A stretch of 64,000 nucleotides of DNA, taken from NCBI GenBank assembly GCA_016630905.1, contig WBMQ01000009.1, forward strand, positions 1,054,001-1,118,000, written 5' to 3'. Position numbers and translations under genes: made by a program. Origin of the DNA: Capillidium heterosporum (Eukaryota > Entomophthoromycota > Entomophthoromycetes > Entomophthorales > Capillidiaceae). The notes under the pieces were generated by a model. It was not told the DNA's origin. It saw nothing but the letters and a program-made list of their open reading frames with translations, and did no database searches. Shown here one piece after another: positions 1-9,370 of the stretch (positions are counted from its first letter, which is position 1; every line of letters starts with the position of its first letter).

Positions 1-658
1 ATTTTGTGGAGAACATGTTGAGTAAACAATTACATTCGATTCCTTTACAATCACTTGATTAGCAAGGTACCATTCGTCAATGATCGATTGCTTCAGCCAG
101 CTTTAGCAGAAAAGGTTTCTCAATTTGGCAAATACAAAATTCTTAATTGCTGATGAAGCTTCATTGTTCTAAATATAAGATTAGACGCACCAAAAGTATA
201 TATAGACGCTCCCCATACTACACAAAAGGATCACTAGTTCTCATACCTTCTATATAAGCCCCTCGCCATCGGTACTATCCATTGGTACTTTATCATTCCC
301 ACATAGCCACTTGTTTGACCCTTTCCTTCTATTTGTAACCCCTTTGCTTAGAATTTCTTTTCTCCAATAGATTCAAATATATTTTAACCCAACTTATAAG
401 CTCATAAAAAACAGTTGAAAAACTACCTCCATACGTACTGATCACTATGTCTCATGGCTTTTAATCAACTGGCGGTAGACCCTTTATTCTCCATCCGGCC
501 GGTTTCTATTGATTAGTAAACTGGCTGTACATCCTGCCGTTAGGAGAAATGTATTTAGAATTATACCAGGTATAAATTGAAGGGCATAAAGTTGTAGTTT
601 CAGGAGATGCTTTATTAAACCTGATACTATAGAAATTAGTAGGGGCATTAAAGTATTA
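1..658. other. Intergenic, no gene seen
   Basis: I see no convincing coding sequence. It lies downstream of the minus-strand receptor gene. Positions 119-141 hold one copy of a 23-bp direct repeat whose other copy is on the far side of the receptor gene. Confidence 0.6.
119..141 (+). repeat. 23-bp direct repeat, copy 1
   Basis: The 23 bases beginning CTCAATTTGG and ending CAAAATT are identical to 2009-2031 in the same orientation. The two copies bracket the receptor gene at 659-1741. Sequence on either side diverges at once. Confidence 0.8.
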
Positions 659-1741
659 CTAAGCGTATTGCTGGTAGGGATGGCTACTCAAGGTGGCGGT
701 GGTATCGCTCTGACCAAGTACAGCCGACTTGAACGTGACGAAAAGTCGCATGAAGTACCTCTTGGAAGGACCGTGACTGATCAGCGTGAAAAGAGGATTT
801 ACTATCCCAATGGTCGAAAACAGTATATGCGTTGTCATAAATACTTCCTTGGGGATATCGTAGTTGCCGAAGGCGATCTTCAGCGAGACAGTAATTTCGG
901 GCACGATGCAGATGATGTAAATTATGACTACGCCGATGAGCTTCAAAGTGGCTATAGTCCGCAGCCTCGAGGTGCCTGGATCGGCGTACGAAGCGTTGCT
1001 AGGCTTGTTGGCCAACTTGTTATCCATTATGACGCTCTGGCTGTCGTCGGTGCTGAACGAGTTCATAGGGTACGGGTTCTCGTTATCGGGGATCGGTTTG
1101 GCGACACGTCTGTAGACCAGAGTCATGGAGATGTAACAGAATGCGATGACGATGATGGATATGACAAACCTACCTATCAACATACTGAGCCACAGGATGA
1201 AGTATGACCGATTCTCTTCACCAGGGAATCCAAATGGCAGGCACACTAACCCAGCCTTGGACCATATGAACGGATTGTCGTAGTACATGTTGCCAATCTT
1301 TATGCCGATCGAGATGAACTGGGAAACCCCTACTAAGCAGATCCATTTCCAGTACTCCACTCGCACGTTATGACATATAGCTAGGTATCGCATTAAACCT
1401 AAAATGGCTACTATCTCCAGGGTTGATTGGGAGATACTGAATATGATCGTCGAATCTATACCACACCACCAAGAGGGAAAGACACTCCAGTCGTGATTGC
1501 TGGCCCATATGATTATAATTCGAATGAAGCTGAGAAAGTAGAAGATGAAATCGAGGACGGCAACTAGGCATATCAGATATAGATCGGACCCTTCGAACCG
1601 GAGACCGAACCCGGTAACCCCAATAGTCATCAGGTTAAGAGCCATGCCGAATAAAACTTGGGCAAAAAAGACGATCTCGGCTGGTAAAAGGGCATCCTTG
1701 AGGTTGAATACGTTTAAAAGAACTTTGGGTGGGAGCATCAT
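659..1741 (-). CDS. Family-A-like G protein-coupled receptor
   Basis: The gene is a single exon encoding 360 residues, opening MMLPPKVLL. Seven hydrophobic segments are visible. A WWC motif follows the second or third helix, and MRYLAICHN sits at the end of helix 3, where family-A receptors have DRY. A polar third loop (around residues 215-260) precedes helix 6 (LIGVVIIYIICIVPE) and helix 7 (NPLFTLISH, an NPxxY-like position). No long cytoplasmic tail is present. It is clearly paralogous to the receptor at 60758-61828: both share LIGVV-YIICIVP, YDIPKEVF and a TM7 block followed by KRY. A plasma-membrane sensor coupled to heterotrimeric G protein is inferred; the ligand cannot be told. Two ATGs stand in tandem, and I use the upstream one. 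Confidence 0.85.
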   Translation of the reverse strand: MMLPPKVLLNVFNLKDALLPAEIVFFAQVLFGMALNLMTIGVTGFGLRFEGSDLYLICLVAVLDFIFYFLSFIRIIIIWASNHDWSVFPSWWCGIDSTIIFSISQSTLEIVAILGLMRYLAICHNVRVEYWKWICLVGVSQFISIGIKIGNMYYDNPFIWSKAGLVCLPFGFPGEENRSYFILWLSMLIGRFVISIIVIAFCYISMTLVYRRVAKPIPDNENPYPMNSFSTDDSQSVIMDNKLANKPSNASYADPGTSRLRTIATLKLIGVVIIYIICIVPEITVSLKIAFGNYDIPKEVFMTTHILFSTIGIVNPLFTLISHGPSKRYFMRLFVTFKSAVLGQSDTTATLSSHPYQQYA

Positions 1742-3192
1742 AATTTAAAAATATGAAGTGGTGGCTAAGTTCCAACTGCAAGCTATTTATATGAATAGAT
1801 ATTGTAAGCTTTTGGTTTGAAGTTACTGCTGCAGCCTTAGTATTTAGACTTTTTGGTAGGTTTCTGGCAATAAAGGGAATGATACAATTTAATACTGGTA
1901 GATATATTGTATGCCCGAATACACCAAATTGCTTCGACATGGCTTGATAAGCGAAGCACGATTCGCTACTGCCCAATCACCTTGGTCAGTCTTAAACACC
2001 AAACTTCCCTCAATTTGGCAAATACAAAATTTGTGGTTTCCGTGTAAGCTTGATTTGGATGCAAAATCGCATTCAGATATTAACTTTGGGTTGCAAACAC
2101 CTAATCAGAAACTTAAGCAAATCTGTCGGACCACCTTTTCCTCGATGATCAAGGGAATCTCTAATAAAAGTAGGAAACTTGTACATATATGTATTTGATT
2201 GCTATCAGCGTAATTTTACATTTACCCAGATTATTATGTAGGAAGGTTGGGTGGCGTGCCACTTGATCAAGTTTGTTGAACCCACCAACGCATTTCCTGT
2301 TTATGGCTATATCAAAATACGAGCTAAATTGGAATTGTCAATCTATTTCTAGTCTATAAATGGGGTTGTTGAAAAAATAGTGCAGGGATCAATTAAATTT
2401 TTAAAGTTCTCGATTGCTAATAATAGAGTTGGAAGATATTGGGGTTGTTCGCTATACTTGGAATAAGTGAAAGAGCAGTACAAATTGCTATTCAAGGTTC
2501 TACAGAGTTACAATATATTGCGATTGATAGTTGTTCTAACAAAACATTTAATCATGTTCTTTTTCTTTAGCTCATCCTTTATTTTCAGGAATCAGAGTCG
2601 AAAGTTGATTAATCTAGTCACTTTTGGCCTTAGTTTGTTGCCATAACCGATTCAAGCGAGCAGGAAGAGCCTGCAATGTAACAAATTGGAAAATATGTCT
2701 CCACCAAAGCTTCTTACGACTACCGTTTCAATACATAAAACTGGTGTCGACAAGATATTTTTGATAGCAAATACATAGAGCTTGCTATTGAAATTCAAGC
2801 TTATGGTACTATAAGAATGGTATAAGCCTAATCTACAGTGATCGAGCATTTATTTAGTCTAAAACTCAATATAAACTGCTGTCCAAGTAATTTCCATTTT
2901 TCAGCAAGTTATAACAGTGCAGCCCTATAGCTTTGAACTGCAAAGTCCTAAAGGTAAATTGCAGCTGTCACAAACATTTATGAAGCCTGCTTTTTCACAG
3001 TAATAGCTTTCATTTCAGGAATGTGAAATCTCTATCTGCTCTACCAAGCTTTCACTTTGCCTAGTTTTAAGTCCAGGAGCTAATTTCATTGGTCTAATAT
3101 CTATTGAATTTTTAGCACCACTTCAACCAACAAATATCTCAAAAAAATCTAATCTCTACCAACTCCCTAAGAATAAGATCAAACTCAACAAG
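1742..3192. other. Intergenic, upstream of receptor and NCS6
   Basis: This is the shared upstream region of the minus-strand receptor and plus-strand NCS6. Short open frames occur but none has coding character. It contains the second copy of the 23-bp repeat at 2009-2031. Confidence 0.55.
2009..2031 (+). repeat. 23-bp direct repeat, copy 2
   Basis: This is an exact 23-base match to 119-141 in the same orientation, 268 bp upstream of the receptor start codon at 1741. Confidence 0.8.
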
Positions 3193-4649
3193 ATGGCCAA
3201 GCTATGCAGTTTATGCCAGACCACCAAAGCGACTATAAAGCGACCCAAGACCTTACAGCCTTTATGTAAACCCTGCTTCTACCAAGTCTTCGAATTAGAA
3301 ATCCACAACACCATAACCATCAGCAACCTCTTCCAACCTGGAGACAAAGTAGCTATCGGAGCTAGTGGCGGTAAAGACTCAACTGTTTTGGCCTACGTTA
3401 TGAAGACTTTAAATGAGAGATACAACTACGGTCTAGATTTGTATTTGCTTTCTGTAGATGAGGGTATCGCTGGGTATAGGGATGATAGCTTGGAGGTAAC
3501 TTATTTTTTGAATTGATATTTACTTTTGTAAATTTGTTGTAGACAGTAAAGAGAAATCAGAAGCAGTACGACTTGCCTTTAAAGATAGTCAGCTATAAAG
3601 AATTGTACGATTGGTCTATGGATGACATAGTAGCTACGGTCGGGATGAAGAACAATTGTAATTTATTTTATCAGTATAACTAAAAAAGTAAGGTACGTTC
3701 TGTGGGGTGTTCCGTAGGCAAGCTCTAGACCGAGGTGCCGCCAAGTTGGGTATCAGCCACATCGTGACTGGACATAACGCCGACGATATTGCCGAAACAG
3801 TACTTATGAACGGTATATTCTTGATTAGAATTGAATCCTAAGATTCATTTATATTGTAGTATTGCGAGGAGATGTAGCTCGACTAGGAAGGTGTACCTGT
3901 ATATTGACTGGGGAGGAAGATCGCAGTAAGCGAAGCGGTATAGTTAGAAGCAAACCCTTCAAATTTACCTATGAGAAGGAGATCGTCATGTAACTTGATT
4001 TTTTATGTCAATACTGACTCAGAGCAGGTACGCCTATTTCAAAAATTTGGATTACTTTTCGACAGAGTGCACCTACTCCCCCAATGCTTATCGTGGCTTT
4101 GCAAGAACCTTCCTAAAGGATCTGGAGGCCGTCAAGCCCACCGCCATATTAGGTAACAACCTCTACAACGATATTTATCAATTACAAATAGATATTATAC
4201 ACTCGGGTGAAGCTTTCCAACTTAAACAGGAAGTCAAACTGCCAACTCAAAGTAACATTTTTTATGGGCATTTAATTTACGTTTAAACAAAGTGCAATGC
4301 GATAGGTGCGGCTACATCTCCAGTAACAAGATTTGCAAGGCATGCACATTGCTAGAAGGGTTGAATAGAGGCCTGCCCAAGTTCGTTTTTTTAAAATTTT
4401 CAACTAACTTGTGAATATTTAGATTAGGAATCGGTCACAGCAATAAATTGGTAAATTGATCATATTACCCAACAATAGTTTTAACAAACATATTTTTAGA
4501 GGAGGCAACATGGTGAAGTTGAAGTAATCAATCAAGCCGAAAACTTCAACAATATAGAGCCCGACTACCAGGTGACTTTGGATCGTGATCTAAGTAACAT
4601 GAAGCTCGATACCAACAAAGTTAACTTGGCTACCGTACCACAGTGGTAG
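3193..4649 (+). CDS. NCS6: Cytoplasmic tRNA 2-thiolation protein NCS6/CTU1
   Basis: This is the adenylating subunit of the Ncs6-Ncs2 (CTU1-CTU2) complex, which thiolates U34 of tRNA-Lys, -Glu and -Gln in the cytosol with sulfur from Urm1. Nine exons (3193-3495, 3543-3657, 3693-3812, 3860-3989, 4028-4152, 4192-4251, 4293-4380, 4423-4450, 4500-4649) sum to 372 codons plus stop. The protein has an N-terminal zinc pair (C5, C8, C25, C28), the PP-loop SGGKDS at residues 58-63, the core cysteine stretch [44 protein letters not shown] and a C-terminal C-x2-C zinc site around [12 protein letters not shown]. Length and motif order match the family. The gene is convergent with the CUZ1-like gene, leaving 68 bp between stop codons. 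Confidence 0.95.
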
Positions 4650-4717
4650 CTCCGTAGATACTTGTTGAAGCAAATATACATAAATAAACGAAAAATAGAG
4701 GCCTAAAATTTATTTTT

Positions 4718-5795
4718 TTAGTCCAGCTCCAAGTTGTAATCTTGTAGATTGATGGTCGGTTCAGTATCCGACATATTTACATACTCTAAGACGATGGTTG
4801 GGAACAGTAATGGACTAGTCGATTCTAAAGTTAACTTGTCAACCGTTAGTTGATAGTCAATTTTGGAACCGATGATTGTGTCGAATGCCATCAATCGCTA
4901 CAGTATTGAAAGTTAACTCAAAGATTCAATTTAAAATTACTTTGTTGGAGTTCGTTGAAGGGAAGTTGATCTTGAACTGAGTTTTGCATTTGTCTATTAT
5001 TTTCCCCAGTGTCATTTTCTATATATACTTAATATGGATATGCTAATTAAATATACCTTTTCAAAATACATTAGCTGTGCCAATTGATCCACATTTGCTT
5101 TCGGCAGAACTACCGCCAAATATATTCTTTTGTCAAATTCCAATTTAGGATCTCCCTAAGATATTAACTTTAGAAACCAACTTACAAAATGGCTTCCTAC
5201 TTTAGCTTTCCTTCGCAAAAGAACTATACGCGTTTGGCGACTACCTTTGCTCGTCTGCTTCAAACTTGGCTTTATCGTTTGCTGACCACTCTGTTTAACC
5301 TTATCCAAAAGGTGCATCAAGTTGGGTTTACTTTTGGATTTTTCGACACAAAAAGGAACACAGCTATGGTCTTGGGCAGCTCTATGCCTACAAAAATATA
5401 TACCTTAGTCTTATAATAAATTTTGATCAACCTGACACAGTACGTTTTCTGGCACAATCTACAGTACACTGCCAACAATTCTTTAACTTTACAACCATCA
5501 TTGTTGCAAATTAACTTTCCATTGGAAGTTATCTCAATCGTTGGTCTATCTAAAGCTTCTAGTTGGGTGCACTTGTGTTCGGAAGTATGAAAATGTGTTT
5601 GGCTGATATTTTCAAAGAATGTGGGTTAATTAATATAAAAAATAAACTTACCAAAACGTCGATTTACATAGAGTACAGTTCAAAGGTAGGAAATCTAAAT
5701 GTAAATATCGATTAATCATATTTCTTTATTTATTATATACCTAGTTGATGACAGTTGACTATGGAGCAATTAGCACCGATCTGAGGAAACTCCAT
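4718..5795 (-). CDS. AN1-type zinc finger protein, CUZ1/ZFAND1-like
   Basis: Seven exons can be chained from ATG at 5795 to TAA at 4718, giving roughly 270 residues. Two perfect AN1 fingers with spacing C-x4-C-x9-C-x2-C-x4-C-x2-H-x5-H-x-C are seen. The first (C10 to C44) includes HQLDFLPLNC; the second follows a short linker (ICNNDGC to DHSC). The C-terminal third (KLEFDKRIYLAVVLPK, MTLGKIIDKCK) has the pattern of the divergent ubiquitin-like domain known in Cuz1 and ZFAND1. Family members link Cdc48/p97 and the 26S proteasome, notably under arsenite stress. The plus-strand open frame at 5189-5416 is an antisense shadow. The domain assignment is firm; naming it CUZ1 rests on domain order. Confidence 0.85.
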
Positions 5796-6959
5796 CTTGA
5801 AAGCACTAACTTGTAAAATCAAACTTACGTGGCTTTTGTCTTTGACTTTACAAGTTCTATCCAATAACATCGTAACTAAAGGTATACAAGTATAGTAAAA
5901 CTAGGTTTATACTAGTTTTAATAAAGATTTATATATGTTTATAACTGGTTGATATCCTATTTTTTATAAGGAAATCTACCTTGCAAGCCAAATAAGGCTT
6001 ATATACAAAATGCTGCCTTTAAATAACAATTGTTTAGTACAGTTTACATTTTAGATGTAGTTGTCTCAAACAGTAGCCGTAACTGTACTTTTAATTTTAG
6101 CTTTAAAGTGTAGTGATTTTAGTTTTAAACTGTAGACATATAAATGCTACATAAACCAACTCCGCCTTCCTTTTGTGTATCAACATTATGAGTTGAAACC
6201 ATCTAGGAAGGATCAAAGGTCTGCCTGTTAAAAACCAAACCAACTAAAAGTTTACTAATTTAGCTCGACTTTATGTTATATAAACCTATACTAGCACTAT
6301 CAATATATAAACTGAATGTAGTACCTGATTTTGGTAATGACAATAGTATTGAGCTGCTAATCTAAAGATAGATCCCTAGATTCCAAATTGAATGCACATC
6401 ATAATTTATTAGGAATTTGAAAGTCGATATCCTTGCCTTTACTTGATTCTATTAGAAATCCGTACAAATCTAGATTTTTACGTATACAAATCCTTACATT
6501 TTCTACACATGCACTATTATACCTAGCTCCCTTTGGCCTATTTAAAAACTTCATTAAAAGTATTTAGGATATACTTACAGGAAGATACGTAGATATTAAA
6601 AAACTGGGATCCAATTTCTTTGTCTTTCAAAGTGGGACTAGCCACGTAAACATCACAACTAGTTGATCGAACAAAGAAACTAAAATTTGTAAGGGCATGT
6701 CTACATGTCACGAACTAAACGCTTATTTATAAACATGATATAGAGTTTTACTTTTACTCCTTTTAACAAATTTTATCTTAAGCCGGTTTGCATCCATCTT
6801 ATCCACTAAAAGGCATCACTATTTCAATATATACATAGCTTTTACACTATCCGGTTATAACTACACCATTGTTACTTATTTTAGTAACAATGGTAAGTTT
6901 CAATATATAACTTGAACGAGTACCATGGAATTCGACAGACAATCAAAAACTATCCAAAT
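5796..6959. other. Intergenic, upstream of CUZ1-like and small secreted gene
   Basis: No gene is evident. The notable element is the perfect hairpin at 6865-6894, about 65 bp before the small secreted protein start. Confidence 0.55.
6865..6894. promoter_or_regulatory. Perfect 11-bp inverted repeat with paired AACAATGG motifs
   Basis: ACCATTGTTAC (6865-6875) and GTAACAATGGT (6884-6894) are exact reverse complements separated by TTATTTTA. Each arm carries AACAATGG, which fits the core bound by HMG-box (SOX/MATA-HMG type) proteins. The element lies 65 bp upstream of the ATG at 6960. A dimer binding site is inferred; a chance hairpin in AT-rich DNA is the alternative. Confidence 0.45.
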
Positions 6960-7244
6960 ATGCTTACCATCCTACTTCCTATTCTTGCCTTGACTTACTA
7001 CAATTCCCTCCCCATCAACCCAAGTACAGTGAAACATACCAACAATTCAAATCAGTCCATCAAGGATGCCTCTCAGTTTATTACTACATTTACTGCAATT
7101 CCCAATAAGCGCGTTACCAAAGCACATATCTATAAGATCGACCTTGCTACCCCAAAGTTCACAAAGGATTCTCATGACCGAAATATTCAGTTTGTAAATA
7201 TCCCTGTTGTCCGAAGGGATCGTCTCCCTGGACGTTTTCCCTAA
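6960..7244 (+). CDS. Small secreted protein with dibasic sites
   Basis: This is an unrecognised frame of 94 residues. The first in-frame ATG (6960) gives MLTILLPILALTYYNSLPIN, a plausible signal peptide. The rest is hydrophilic, ends in the basic stretch RRDRLPGRFP, and has dibasic pairs KR at 50-51 and RR at 85-86 that could be cut by a Kex2-type protease. No cysteines are present, so it is not a typical disulfide-rich effector. The hairpin at 6865-6894 precedes it. A secreted peptide precursor is one reading; a chance open frame is another, since no homology is recognised and no intron supports it. Confidence 0.4.
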   Translation: MLTILLPILALTYYNSLPINPSTVKHTNNSNQSIKDASQFITTFTAIPNKRVTKAHIYKIDLATPKFTKDSHDRNIQFVNIPVVRRDRLPGRFP

Positions 7245-8106
7245 GTGTAGCTCCTTAATTTACTGGATAAACTATACACATCGCCTACTATAGTGGTTGG
7301 CTATTTATCAATTTTAATAAAAAAATTATTACTTGCATATTAGATTAGCCTCAAAAATATAATTGTACGTATTTTATTTAGCTTAAGCTATTAGTATATA
7401 CATTTGAAGCAAAATATAAATCATAGACCTTTGAGCATGTACCATCAAGCTTAACCAAATACGAGATATAAAGATGGATGCTTGTTAATTTAGAAAGATA
7501 TTGCCTTTAGTAGGCTTCTAAGTTGAAATTTGGTGGTACAACTAACTTGATTTTATAAATAGATTGGCAAATGGCGTTTAAATAACTAATTTTAGCTGTA
7601 GTTTATTTTATATAAGTCTCTAGCTACAACTATTGGATTGTGCTGATGGAATAGGAAGGAGTTACAATATGAATCTAAGTTGATTTTGAAATAGGTTTGA
7701 TTCGGATCCAGTTGAAACAATAGTAATTTTTTTAAAACTTGAACTAACTTACATATATATACTATGTAGCCATATCTTTCAAAGTCTGTGAATTATATAT
7801 ATATAAGTTGTTTGATTAATAAAATGGGAATGAGATATAGTAACTATTAATATTCGACTTATAAATATTATATTAATAGTACTAAATATATTTATCAAAG
7901 CTATCTAGAGCTACGAAAAAAATTATAGATTGTTGACAATGTAAATGGTACTGCTTAAAATATAGGTATTTGGTACTTTAAGAGGTTACCTAGTAGGTAA
8001 ACAATCTTCATAAGATTTTATCATTAACTGCCAGATGTACAAAAGATGGAAAATAACTAGACCAATTAAATAAAACCTGTAGAAAAGTTTGCATCTTCGG
8101 ATACTG
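7245..8106. other. Intergenic, AT-rich
   Basis: There is no coding signal. The stretch is very AT-rich with many TATA and AATAT tracts up to the first tRNA gene. Confidence 0.55.
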
Positions 8107-8180
8107 GCTCGCTTAACTCAGTTGGTTAGAGTGTGGTGCTAATAACGCCAAAGTCACAGGTTCGACCCCTGTAGTGAGCA
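8107..8180 (+). tRNA. tRNA-Ile(AAU), copy 1
   Basis: The 74-nt cloverleaf folds cleanly. Acceptor GCTCGCT pairs with AGTGAGC (one G-U); the D arm is ACTC/GAGT; anticodon arm TGGTG/CGCCA encloses loop CTAATAA with anticodon AAT; the T arm is ACAGG-TTCGACC-CCTGT; the discriminator is A. It has no intron. The B box GGTTCGACCCC is intact and a run of seven T follows, as for a Pol III terminator. It is identical to four other copies in the window. Confidence 0.97.
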
Positions 8181-8367
8181 TATTTATTTTTTTATTCTCG
8201 GTTTTTTCCTTTACTTTCTATCATTATAGCATTAAATTTTGTAATTTAATACTTTTTATTAAACATATTGTATCCTATTTAATAAGTAAATTATTACATT
8301 TATAGAACTTAAGAAAATTGTCTATACTATTATTTTAATTTGAATTATGGACATATTAGATTATATT

Positions 8368-9072
8368 TGTTGGGAAACGTCCATCAAGAACACTTACCAA
8401 CAGGAGTTAGCCAGGCAGCAATAGTAGCCAGTACTCCATAAAGGCTAAAGAAGTTGACACAAAGGTTATACAAGGAGAAAATTCGTATCTGGAGTCTGAT
8501 TCAGAGGCTGTGAGCGGACAGGAATGCTTCGATCGTAGCTATGAAGCTAAGAAACGTAGTCAAATTCATTGTTTAGCTTGAGTTCTAAGATTTGGTTCGG
8601 TTTGGTTTATTGATTCAGTTCAGGTCGGTGCAACTCTTGATCTTGAAGAGATGCAAATCCTCAGTTCTAAATTACACTATGCAGGGAGTCTATACTATGC
8701 CGATAGAAAAGGAAATAGCAAATGTTCAATACGTTTATTTAATAATTACTTGACCTGCTACTAAGTTCACCGTGGGCCTTATATAGGCGACTTATATTTA
8801 GTAGATGGTACTTTAAATACTGGTGATTGCCATTTTTCCTAATCCATCAGTACTACTATTCCTATTATTTTTCTAGACAATTGTTAATAACCTAAGAAAT
8901 ACCAAGGTTAATTTAGGAATAGTCAATGCTAAATAAAACACTTAATTCATGCTAAAGAGAAAAGAACTTTTAGCATTGCTAGAATTGATGCTGAACTGAT
9001 GATCTATAAGTTTGAAATATAAAACTGAATTTTAGTTATTAAGTTATAGCTAATTAAAAATATTTCCTTACA
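8368..9072 (+). mobile_element. LTR-like repeat copy 1 (probable solo LTR)
   Basis: This 705-bp non-coding element starts TGTTGGGAAA and ends TTTCCTTACA, giving imperfect terminal inverted repeats with TG...CA ends. It aligns by eye along its whole length with 38956-39553. A TATA box (8780-8785) inside CTTATATAGG is conserved between the copies. It lies between tRNA-Ile copies 1 and 2, 187 bp after the first and 224 bp before the second. No coding region or primer-binding site adjoins it, so a solo LTR is the best reading. No target-site duplication is visible, so the exact ends are uncertain. Confidence 0.6.
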
Positions 9073-9296
9073 ATTAATATATTTTTTAATATAAAATAGT
9101 CCACTTTAGACAATATTATTTAAGTAAATCAAAATTTGTAATGGCGAATTATATAGCTGTACACAATTTACTTAAGTTGGTAACTATTTTATAGACTGTA
9201 TAAGTTTACATGCCTAATCCTAAAAAGCAAATTTGTAGCAAAACTATTTTATTATATATATATGTCTTTTATTACATAGCTATAAATTTAGAAATG

Positions 9297-9370
9297 GCTC
9301 GCTTAACTCAGTTGGTTAGAGTGTGGTGCTAATAACGCCAAAGTCACAGGTTCGACCCCTGTAGTGAGCA
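9297..9370 (+). tRNA. tRNA-Ile(AAU), copy 2
   Basis: It is identical over 74 nt to the copy at 8107-8180, with anticodon AAT in loop CTAATAA. T-runs follow at once (ACTTTTTG), consistent with Pol III termination. Confidence 0.97.

Noticed and set aside
5189-5416. Plus-strand 75-codon frame
   Set aside because: It is antisense to exon 4 of the CUZ1-like gene, whose spliced frame is well supported.
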